Shown here in pieces: positions 38,989 to 49,529 of a stretch of 64,000 nucleotides of DNA. Origin of the DNA: Circinella umbellata (taxonomy: Eukaryota; Mucoromycota; Mucoromycetes; Mucorales; Lichtheimiaceae); contig JAIWNF010000016.1 in the NCBI GenBank assembly GCA_025093555.1, positions 620,001 through 684,000 of the forward strand. Direction: 5' to 3'. The position numbers and the translations under genes were made by a program. Positions within the stretch are counted from its first letter, which is position 1, and every line of letters begins with the position of its first letter. The notes beneath the pieces are model-generated. The model was not told the DNA's origin and did not search any database. It saw only the letters and a list, made by a program, of their open reading frames with translations.

Positions 38989-39606
38989 ATTAATGTTTCT
39001 TAACAAGAACAATATAGAGTTTTAAAAAAAAGAAAAGATACGTAAAAATGAAATTAGATGAATGTTCTTTGAACATTTAATAAATAACGTTTTAATTTAT
39101 TGGTACTCATGTGATGCTGCTACGCAGATTTCTGGTTTAGTGGCAGGAAGGGGCTTAGATTTTATATCCATGATATACATCTAGAATAATGAAAATAGAT
39201 TCATTTCCAATATCAATCATGATACAAATCTATATGATATGTGTAGATATAGAATGGAAATATATACAAAATAACATATAATAATAGTCAATGATATAAT
39301 TTATTTTATTGATATTAGAAACTACAACCGACATATACGTAGCTAAATAAATATTTGCATATTTATGAAACATGCAGAAAGTTTAAGAAAGCAACTGTGG
39401 CGCAATAATTACTATCAGGTATAAATTTCTGTGTTCTAGAAAATAAAAATAGTTTTAGGTTTACAAGAAAAAATTGATTGGATACAAATTCTCAAAAGGG
39501 ATTAGTTGGATGAGCTTTGTTGGATCCGCATGACCATGCCTTTTCTACCTTGATCGACAATCTTTTTTTTCTCATATACAAGTTCATACTATTGTGTATT
39601 ACTATT

Positions 39607-40225
39607 GCAAGCCTTCGTCACCTTCACAACTTTGTGGGTTGAGCCCCTCCCATTTGTTTCGTATCAACGCCTCCGGGGCTACGGTTTAGCGGCTCGTTGG
39701 GGGAAAGCACCCCAAAACCCCTTCGAGCCCATTAGAGATATTAGAATATACTGTTGGTTTTATGACCATAATCGTTTTTTATCTAGTACATATGAAACTA
39801 TATACAAAGATTAAGACTATTAAATAATCATGGATATCTCTCTTAAGAGCATCATCATTCGATACTAAGTTCAAGTTATTAATTAAATATGTAGATTGCC
39901 AAAAGGTTGTCAGTAAATTATATTGAATATTTATGGTGGTAAAAAGGATTGTTATGAAGAAGATGATGGAGATAAAGAAAGAAAATATATGTACAGAAAA
40001 TCTGCTGTACGTACATACTCCAGACAATGCTACATATAGTTGACTGTAAGCAAAGACAGATTTGAATAGACCAAGTATAGTGCGGTTAACCATAATGTTT
40101 GTTCAGGAACATGAAGTATTGAAGGTGAGATAAAATTAAGTTCAATTGAAAAAAGAAGTCTGATCCATATAAGGAAGGCGATTTTATTGAATTGTCTATT
40201 ATATATAAGATTTAAGATTTTTGTG
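39607..40225. mobile_element. Insert with GC-rich end in spacer 1/2
   Basis: Up to TATTACTATT at about 39606 this spacer follows the flanks of copies 2 and 3; the shared sequence resumes at about 40225. The roughly 620-bp insert starts with a GC-rich block (39607-39740) that can fold (TTGGGGG and CACCCCAA face each other; GGCTCG and CGAGCC close a larger stem), then becomes AT-rich with a weak 104-codon minus frame. A non-autonomous retroelement or SINE-like insert is possible; no target-site duplication was established. Confidence 0.4.
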
Positions 40226-41289
40226 TTATACGTGCTACGTGAACATTTTAACATGTTTTAAAGTATCAACATTAGTTTATTTACTAGTCATGTTGAATTT
40301 GACAATAGTAGTACCTAACAGCAATATAAAACTCAAGAAAAAAACAGATATTATAAGAAAAGGTAGGCGGGTACAGTGATTTCTCGTTAAATCGGTACTG
40401 TAGTTTATTATAATATAAACTATCCTCTTTCTAGGTAAAAGAAACAAAAAACTGTAGACACAATTAACGGTGAAACACAAAGTATTTTTTTCGCATCTTT
40501 GATCTCTCCTTTCTTTCTTTACATATATATAATACACATCTACGTTCAATAGAACGTACCACATGCTATACGTACTGTACTTATACATCAAAAAAAGAAT
40601 TAATGCGTCCAGTACTGACTTGTTCTGGATATACTTACATAGCAGGTTTCAATAAAGCAAAATATCATTACATACCATAATGGCGTTGATATTGGTGTTA
40701 ATGCTCTTCATACAGTAGTTTTAGTATTTATGGTGCATACATTATTTAGAATGGAAATTTTAATAAGTACGTAATGTTTTAATTTTATTATTTTAAACCA
40801 TCTTCGGTATACTGATTTTTATTGGGTAATAGAAAAGGGATGTTATATGAAAGGTTACATAAGTTATACGTTCCATTTGTTTAGACTCTTCACTACGGTG
40901 AGATTTATATCATTTTAGAACCATAAATGACTTCAATTATTTATATAGCATTCATTATTGAACAATATAATTCGATATATTGTTATTGTATACTGCGTAT
41001 AATATTTTTTAAGTTTTTTATATAACTACGTAGCAGCATCCAAAATCTATGAATGCTCTCTTCCTTGTAAATGATTTGAATGAAGAATCACATCTAAGTT
41101 GGTGCTTTTCTTTAACATTTTAACTTTTAGAAACAAATTTGTCTGGCATATCTTTTTTTTTTTTTTTTTTTTGCTTTGTGCTGCACATTTTTTCCTATTT
41201 TATGACGCCATTTTTATGTATACAAATGACAATACACCACACATATCTATATACTGCAAAATAGTTACGTAACCGTTAGTTTGTTTAGA

Positions 41290-41645
41290 CAGGATTTTGC
41301 ATTCATTTCCGGACACAACCCTCAATTTTTTCGCTTATACGTAATGTCAGTTTATTTTTGCTTATGGTGTTAATTTTTTTCGCTATATTTTTCGCTTATG
41401 ATAGATGATACTTGGTTAATCCCATAAAAGCAGGTAGCAAATACGAAAGAAAAATTGGTATTATTCGCGAAAAACTTCCCCTATCATCTGTGCAAATCTC
41501 TAATCGTCACAAATGAATCTCTTAGACCTCATAAGAAATTATATAGGTATTACAAGCGAAGATTAATTCCATCATAAGCGAAAAATATAGCATACCATAA
41601 GCGAAAAAATTGAGGGTTGTGTCCGGAAATGAATGCAAAATCCTG
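41290..41645. mobile_element. MITE-like element with 48-bp perfect terminal inverted repeats
   Basis: Left end 41291-41338 and right end 41597-41644 are exact reverse complements (48 bp, beginning AGGATTTTGCATTCATTTCC); with one flanking C/G pair the match is 49 bp. Further inside, GCTTATG/CATAAGC words recur, so an imperfect inverted repeat extends beyond the perfect part. No open frame of note lies within. The size and structure fit a non-autonomous DNA transposon. No clear target-site duplication was seen. Confidence 0.85.
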
Positions 41646-41814
41646 GATTTGTGAATGTTTCAACTTTGATAATTACACATAAGATACATACATACTTTCT
41701 ACAGATTTACAGTATCAAATTTAGAATAATAGATATATCGTTACGTAGTGAAAGCCGTTAAAAAAATTAATATTTTGAGTATGTTCCTGTTTAAGTTAAT
41801 TCATAATTCGCTAC

Positions 41815-42405
41815 AGAGGATCCCCGTTAATTTCATAGGGTGTGAAAATTAACGGATACTGTGAAATTTTTCTCCAAGAATGTGCATATATTGAATACTT
41901 CAGCTCACTACTGTATCTTTTATTGTATCAAAATACGTATTAATTAATAAATTATTTTTATACGATTGTTCTTGATGCATTTTTGTAACTATTTCTTTTT
42001 TTTTATTTGAGCACGTCTATAACACTTTTTTCTTTTGAAAAAAAGTTATGTATAGTGCAGAGATCATTTATCTTTTATATTATTACATTTTTTCATCTTT
42101 TAGTTTCATCTTTCTATATTTTTGCTTTATATATACCAAAACAAAAAACAGTAACTGAATCTAACGTTGGCTTGACAGCTGAACAGTATAGTATTCTGGC
42201 TGAGAAAAAAAACTTAACCCACGAACTATGACAAACCGATCGCTAGCAGGGTGTGCTAAAAATGAATTCAAGCTGTTTAAGGCACCCGATATTAGTACTA
42301 TATGCAAAGACTCGAAACGAGAAAAACAAAAAGAGAATAAACATTGAATAAACTCTTGTAAAAAACATGCAAATGGCGTAATAAAAAAAGTAACCCATCC
42401 TGTAC
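41815..42405. mobile_element. Possible remnant of a pogo-like DNA transposon
   Basis: Copies 1 and 3 share their 3' flank across this point, but copy 2 has foreign DNA here. It begins CAGAGGATCCCCGTTAAT and soon shows AAAATTAACGGAT, a hairpin-like arrangement reminiscent of Tigger/pogo ends (CAG...CCCCG.TTAA). A matching right end was not found, and the frames inside (plus 42007-42231, minus 42161-42448) are not recognisable as transposase. A truncated insertion combined with deletion of host sequence is the simplest reading. Confidence 0.3.
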
Positions 42406-42553
42406 GTATACTAAGTTTTGTACATAGTCGATATATATCACTCGGCAACTGACACTAACATGCCGTAAATCAGAAAAACAAAATTTCCCAGTTTTTTATA
42501 ACTTTATTTGTCATACGTAAAACATATGTACAAAGCAGTATAAAGATATAAAG

Positions 42554-44732
42554 CTAAACGTAATACCCAACTTCTTTAATTTCCTTTCTTGCAGTTGCTA
42601 TGCAACTCGCGGTAATCTTTGGACATTTTTTGATTACCAGTTTTGTTAATGTCGAAGAGTCTACCTTACCCAGCAACCCATATATGCCTACATCAGTCAC
42701 CTTTTTAAGACCTCTCAAATGAAGATACCGCAGGTTTTTTAGGCCACCAAGAGTAAGTATTATATTATCCGTTATTAAATCCATTTCTCTGACTCTCAAA
42801 CATGTCAACCGGTCACTGAGTTTACTGATCATGCTGTTAAATCCTTCAGTCGAGACGTTCTTCAAATCACACAAGGTTATCTCGTTCAATGTTTTGATAG
42901 TGGTTAACTTCGAAAGTAAATCATCAGTTATTGCGTCGCTTTTGTAAAGATCAACAAATTTTAATGATGGTTGTTGAAAATTGTTTGGTACCGAAAATAA
43001 TCTGTAATGCTCAAAGAGGCGACATAGACTCGGTGTGCTTTCAATACTATGGACATGCGATAATGCGATTGTTGAAAGAATGGGTAAACTTTTGAGTGTT
43101 GCTACCAGTTCTTCACTATCTGCGAGATGTGCAATACGCATTATTTTCAAAGTAGTGGTGTTGCGTATGGCCCGTAGCATAAAATGTTGGATTCCAGGAT
43201 TGTACCAAAATACCAGCTTTTCTATGTTATCTAACGTAAAATCTGGATACGTTGAGTATAAGTCCCAAAGTTCGGTTTCTGTTATCGAGGTAAGCTTTGC
43301 ATAAAGGGTGACTAATGTTGCCTTGTTTTTGTAAATCAGAGGTAGAATCTTTTTAGCTGATACATTGGTACCATCATTATTTGTGTATAATTTCTGTAAG
43401 CCTTTTTTACTTTTGTTGTTCCTCTCAGTTTGTAACTTTTCAATAGGATCATTAGGTGCATTAGGATTATAACCCAATATTTCTAGGTTATCCGCTTGTC
43501 TTGTAATAACATCAAAAACTGTTTCGTCACAAGTGTTCATTACAAGTCGTCGAATCTGTTGACACTGTTGCAACATTGGTTCAATATCTTTTCCAGTAAT
43601 AAGCTTTGCCTTTATTTGTAAATCAATTAAAGCTTCATGCCGTTCCACTGTTGAGAAATTTCCGATTATTTCGCCCAACGGCTGAGTTGTAGTGAATGAT
43701 GATTTGGTTAGATTTGTAGATGTCATGATAAGATCAGCCAATTTGATTAAATTTGTATTGGATCCAAAATCAAGATCAAGAGTGGTTAACGTCTGTCTTG
43801 TCTGCCAAAATGCTACTGGCACCGTTGTCATATTCAGTGGCTTTTCTTCAATATCGATGTTTGTTGCTGATACATAACAGATATATAAAACATAAGTATG
43901 AGTTAATGCCCTCTTTTTTATTTCTTTACTTTAATTATACTCCACGTACTATACCTTTCATTTTGAACGTTGCTAGCTTGTTCAAATATCCGTTTCTCAT
44001 ATAACGAAAACATGTCATGGGTATAGTATTAGATTTCGTATCAATTGTTAGTTGCTTAATATTATACTCCGTAGATGGAATCGTGCTAAATACTCGAAGG
44101 GTTTCTTGATTATTATCATCAACAAAAAGATTGTTCCATCTATCTTGATGATTCAATATCTTCTTGTGCCATACTCTTGATACTTGCGAACATACTTTTT
44201 TTGTACTCTGTTCTAAACGAGGCATAATTTTATTGTTTACAATCTCAACAGGTAACTTGCTAATAAAATCGACTGGATCTTTATTTTGTATTCTTGCTTC
44301 TTTGAGTCCGTTTTTGAGTTGTTGGATAAAAATCTTATTCTTTTCTTCTGGCGGTGTTTTTTGTAAACCATCATTATATACTTTAATTGCTTCTTGTAGT
44401 TCTCCGTTCATTTTCAAAATGTCGGCTTTACGAAGGTATCCATTGGGTAACATTGACGGAAGACTCATCATTTTATGAGCATCAGCAATAGCCAAATCCA
44501 ATTGACCTTGCATGGCATAAGAATACGCACGCGTGTCGATAAGAACCATTAATAATTGCTGTGTATTCTGTTGATCAATGGTACACGTTGTATGGTTTAT
44601 TGTACTATCATAATCACGATTATTAATGGCACTGTCGATGCTTTCTGCGACCTTGAGAAACGATCTTGCTAGTGATGTAAGTTGCATCGGAGGAAGAATT
44701 GATGGATCATTACCAGTTGATTTTTTTCCCAT
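42554..44732 (-). CDS. TPR/F-box/LRR protein, copy 2
   Basis: Two exons on the minus strand: 44732-43955 and 43866-42554; 696 residues, same exon plan and domain order as copy 1. The TPR part is nearly identical to copy 3, with an F-box at about 153-195 (DFISKLPVEIVNNKIMPRLE). Exon 2 has private LRR variants (KLVFWYNPG, LRYLHLRGLKKVTDVG) and a different C-terminus, KEIKEVGYYV, one codon longer than in the others. The intron is 88 nt. Reading frames, splice sites and the F-box core are all intact, so it is probably functional. The differences lie mainly in the presumed substrate-binding surface. Its downstream flank carries two transposon-like insertions not found by the other copies. Confidence 0.9.
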
Positions 44733-47357
44733 ATTAATGTTTCTTAACAAGAACAATATAGAGTTTTTAAAAAAAAGAAAAGATACGTAAAAATGAAATT
44801 AGATGAATGTTCTTTGAACATTTAATAAATAACGTTTTTATTTATTGGTACTCATGTGATGCTGCTACGCAGATTTCTGGTTTAGTGGCAAGAAGGGGCT
44901 TAGATTTCATACGCATGATATACATCTAGAATAATGAAAACACATTCATTTACAACAACAATCATGATACAAATATATATGATATGTGTGGATGTAGGAT
45001 CCAAATATATATCAAATGTCATTTAATAATGAATGGTATATTTTGTTTTCTTGATATTAGAAACTACAATTGACATATAGCGAAATAGATATTTGCATAT
45101 TTAGGAAACATGCAGAAAATTTAAGAAAGCAAATGTGGCGCAATTTAATCACTCGAAGATACGTTTCTGTGACCCAGAAAATAAAAATAGCTTTTGTTTT
45201 AAAAGAAAACGTTGTTGGAATACAGGTTCCCAAAAAGGATAGTTGGATGAACTTTGTTGGATCCACATGTCCATGCCTTTTCTACCTTGATTTACATTCT
45301 TTTTTGTTTTCTCATATACACATTCATGCTATTGAGTATTACTATTACTTTCTAACCTTTACGAAAAATTCTTTTTTAAAACATGTTGAACGTACTGCTT
45401 ATCTTTTAACAAGCTAATATGTGGACATTTTAACATGTTTTACAGATACCAGCATTAGTATGTTTACTAGTCATCTTGATTTTGGCAATAGTCGAACGTA
45501 ACAGCAATATAAAATTCAGAAAAAAACAGATAATAAGAAAAGGTAACCGAGTATAGTGATTTCTAGTTAAATTAGTGCCGTAGTTTATTATAATATAAAC
45601 TATAAAAAAAACTTTACGTAGACACAATTAACAGTAAAACACAGAGTAACTCATTCGAATCTTTGATCTTTCCTTTTTTTATATATACAATCAATATAGT
45701 ACGCACACAACTACTTTTAATATAACGTGCTACTTGCTGTACGTATCTATACATAAAAACAATAAAGTATTGGCTTGTTCTGAACATGCTTACATAACAG
45801 GTTTCAATAAAGAAAATAAAAGAAATTACGAGTAAAAGGCTCAAAGATTAAGAAAACGTTAATGTTAATAATTTATTCAATAAAAAGAATAATAAATAAA
45901 AGGGCGGCTTTTATAACCAGAAAATTCAACCGATGAAATAGTTGGGAAAAGAGTTCATTTCAATAAATAAAATTAAAAGAGTGTGAATTCATTGATATTG
46001 CGTGTGAAAGAAAGAAACTATCTCTTTTTATACTACGTATTTGACGACTATCTAATTCCTTGATTTGAATCTTATTTCAGATAGAATCGAAGCCAATTTC
46101 AAGTAAAATCGAATCTTGTTCCAAGAAAAAAATCGAATCCAACTTCAGGTGGAACTGCATCAATGTTACGGGTAAAAATAATTCTTATTGATTAGAGATA
46201 AACTTAGTTATTACTGCTCGTAAATGTCTAGTATTTATTTGCGTTAATAGTAATAATAATAATGGTGGTAACAATATGGATATGATAATAATAAAAAGAA
46301 GAATAAATATAAGAGATATTTATGAAGATATATTAAATAAGAGAAAAAGAGAAGGTATAGAAAAAAAAAAGAAAAGGGGTGTAGCAATATATTTACGTAC
46401 GTTAATAATAAAATAAAAAAATTGAGTTGACTTGTCATCACATTCTTGAACAGCAGTATCAAATACTTCTGTTGTTGACGGTCGTAACTTTTGATTCTTT
46501 TTATCAAATTCGCTGTCTTTTATCTTTTTCTTGTTTTTGGCATTGTTGTCGAAATGTCTTTTTTTATGGGGGGGGGGGCTAACTAGATGAGTCAAACCGT
46601 AAGAAATCAATTGCCATCAGTAATATAAATTTTGTTGGCAGTCTCAGCTACAATACTCAGATGATAACTGGGCTTTTACATATTCAGGTTGTTCTATAGC
46701 AACCTGCTTCTTGAAAATCGGAGCAGGGTGCGATAATAGAAAAGGTGTCAAAAAAGGGTCATAATGAGAGAGAGAGAGAGAGGAAAGTTACATATGTAGG
46801 ATGCACGTCTGATCTACATGCACCAATATTATCATACGAATACGTATACGTATTGCATTTTTTACGATACTGAATTGATCATTTGGCATTAAATAATAAA
46901 TACAGTACCTAGCATAAATCTTGATAAGTACACATAAGATAGATACTTTATACAGATTGATAGTAGCGAATTCAGAATAATAAACATTCTGTTACGTAAG
47001 TGCAAGCCGTTATAAAAGATCAATATTTAAGTATGTTTCCGTTTAAGCTGCTTAATAATTCGCTATTTTGAATATCTTTATTAAGTTCGTGGTAACACCC
47101 TGCTTTGAAAATATGAAATAGTTTCTCGAAAAAAAATAAAGGCCCCACAAAAAAATACCAGGATTATTCAATACTATCCAATATATAGAAACATAATATA
47201 AAATAATATGCTAAGTTTTGTACATAGTCAATAGATATCACTCCTCGACTGACACTGACACGTAAAGATTAGAAAAACAAAACGTCCCATTTTTTATAGA
47301 GACGTGTAAGTTTATTTGTCATAAAATATATTTACAAAGGAATTGAAAACTTTAAAA
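44733..47357. other. Spacer between F-box copies 2 and 3
   Basis: 44733-45503 is practically identical to 49530-50300. 45420-45800 belongs to the common spacer family. 45840-46320 is unique here (repeated phrases around AATCGAA/TTCAAG). 46393-47357 matches the 3' flank of copy 1, with about 110 bases missing after 46726. Confidence 0.7.
46393..46740 (-). pseudogene. Transposase-like coding relic B
   Basis: Near-duplicate of the relic at 35716-36065, with the same pieces (LRPSTTEVFDTAVQECDDK; PAPIFKKQVAIEQPEYVKAQ) and the same breaks. Both copies therefore decayed before they were duplicated together with the F-box unit. Confidence 0.3.
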
Positions 47358-49529
47358 CTAAATGTACTCAACATTTTTAATTTTTTTTCTTGCAGTTGCT
47401 ATGCAACTCGCGGTAATCTTTGGACAACTTTCGATTACCAGTTTTGTTAATGTTGAAGAGTCTACCTTACCCAGCAACCCATATATGCCTACATCAGTCA
47501 CCTTTTTTAGATCTATCAATTGAAGACACCACAGCTTTTTTAGGCCACCAAGAGTAAGTATTATATTATCCGTTATTAAATCCATTTCTCTGACTCTCAA
47601 CCATGTCAACCGGTCACTGAGTTTACTGATCATGCTGTTAAATCCTTCAGTCGAGACGTTCTTCAAATCACACAAGGATATCTCCTTCAATGTTTTGATA
47701 GTGGTTAACTTCGAAAGTAAATCATCAGTTATTGCGTCGCTTTTGTAAAGATTAACAAATTTTAATGATGGTTGTTGAAAATTGTTTGGTACCGAAAATA
47801 ATCTGTAATGCTCAAAGAGGCGACATAGACTCGGTGTGCTTTCAATACTATGGACTCGGGATAATTCGATTGTTGAAAGAATGGGTAAAATTTTGAGTGT
47901 TGCTACCAGCTCTTCACTATCTGCGAGATATACAATATGCATTATTTTCAAAGTAGTGGTGTCGCGTATGGCCCGTAGCATAAAATGTTGGATTCCAGGA
48001 TTGCACCAAAATGTCAGCGCTTCTATCTTATCTAACGTAAAATCTGGATACGTTGAGTATAAGTCCCAAAGTTCGGTTTCTGTTATCGAGGTAAGCTTTG
48101 CATAAAGGGTGACTAATGTTGCCTTGTTTTTGTAAATCAGAGGTAGAATCTTTTTAGCTGATATATTGTTACCACTATTATTTGTGTATAATTTCTGTAA
48201 GCCTTTTTTACTTTTGTTGTTCCTCTCAGTTTGTAACTCTTCAATAGGATCATTGGGTGCATCAGGATTATAACCTAATATTTCTAGGTTATCCGCTTGT
48301 CTTGTAATAACATCAAAAACTGTTTCGTCACAAGTGTTCATTACAAGTCGTCGAATCTGTTGACATTGTTGCAATATTGGTTCAATATCTTTTCCAGTAA
48401 TAAGCTTTGCCTTTATTTGTAAATCAATTAAAGCTTCATGCCGTTCCACTGTTGAGAAATTCCCGACTATTTCGGCCAATGGCTGAGTTGTAGTGAATGA
48501 TGATTTGGTTAGATTTGTACATGTCATGATGAGATCAGCCAATTTGATTAAATTTGTATTGGATCCAAAATCAAGATCAAGAGTCGTTAGTGTCTGTCTT
48601 GTCTGCCAAAATGCTACAGGCACTGTTGTCATATTCAGTGGCTTTTCTTCAATATCGATGTTTGTTGCTGATAACAGATATATAAAACATAAGTATGAGT
48701 TAATGCCCTCCTTTTTATTTCTTTACTTTAATTATACTCCACGTACTATACCTTTCATTTTGAACGATGCTAGCTTGTTCAAATATCCGTTTCTCATATA
48801 ACGAAAACATGTCATGGGTATAGTATTAGATTTCGTATCAATTGTTAGTTGCTTAATATTATACTTTGTAGATGGAATCGTGCTAAATACTCGAAGGGTT
48901 TCTTGGTTATTATCATCAACAAAAAGATTGTTCCATCTATCTTGGTGATTCAATATCTTCTTGTGCCATACTCTTGATACTTGCGAACATACTTTTTTTG
49001 TACTCTGTTCTAAACGAGGCATAATGTTATTGTTTACAATTTCAACAGGTAACTTGCTAATAAAATCGACTGGATCTTTATTTTGTATTCTTGCTTCTTT
49101 GAGTCCGTTTTTGAGTTGTTGGATAAAAATCTTATTCTTTTCTTCTGGCGGTGTTTTTTGTAAACCATCATTATATACTTTAATTGCTTCTTGTAGTTCT
49201 CCGTTCATTTTCAAAATGTCGGCTTTACGAAGGTATCCATTGGGTAACATTGACGGAAGACTCATCATTTTATGAGCATCAGCAATAGCCAAATCCAATT
49301 GACCTTGCATGGCATAAGAATACGCACGCGTGTCGATAAGAACCATTAATAATTGCTGTGTATTCTGTTGATCAATGGTACACGTTGTATGGTTTATTGT
49401 ACTATCATAATCACGATTATTAATGGCACTGTCGATGCTTTCTGCGACCTTGAGAAACGATCTTGCTAGTGATGTAAGTTGCATCGGAGGAAGAATTGAT
49501 GGATCATTACCAGTTGATTTTTTTCCCAT
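47358..49529 (-). CDS. TPR/F-box/LRR protein, copy 3 (mosaic)
   Basis: Two exons on the minus strand: 49529-48752 and 48667-47358; 695 residues, intron 84 nt, same domain order as copies 1 and 2. The TPR and F-box exon differs from copy 2 at only a few residues (for example NNNIMP for NNKIMP, STKYN for STEYN, KLASF for KLATF). In exon 2 the origin switches: TLKIMHIVYLADSEELVATL and ILPILSTIELSRVHSI follow copy 1, SLKFVNLYKSDAITDD follows copy 2, KKVTDVG follows copy 2 and the C-terminus KKIKNVEYI follows copy 1. An intact SCF-type adaptor is inferred. The patchwork is direct evidence of exchange between the tandem genes. Confidence 0.9.

Larger units (their letters stand above)
38989..42553. 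other. Spacer between F-box copies 1 and 2
   Basis: 38989-39606 is homologous to the upstream flanks of copies 2 and 3. About 39607-40225 is an insert absent from them. 40220-40750 resumes the shared spacer. 41290-41645 is an inverted-repeat element. About 41815-42405 replaces sequence present in the other flanks. 42405-42553 is the common 3' flank of copy 2. Confidence 0.7.

Noticed and set aside
44164..44478. Conserved 104-codon antisense frame, repeated at 38420-38734 and 48961-49275
   Set aside because: It is antisense to the TPR/F-box exon. Its conservation is explained by conservation of the sense protein.
45070..45417. 115-codon plus-strand frame identical to 49867-50214, with overlapping minus frames
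   Set aside because: The identity comes from the recent duplication of the spacer; the diverged spacer of copy 1 does not keep the frame, and no family is recognisable.
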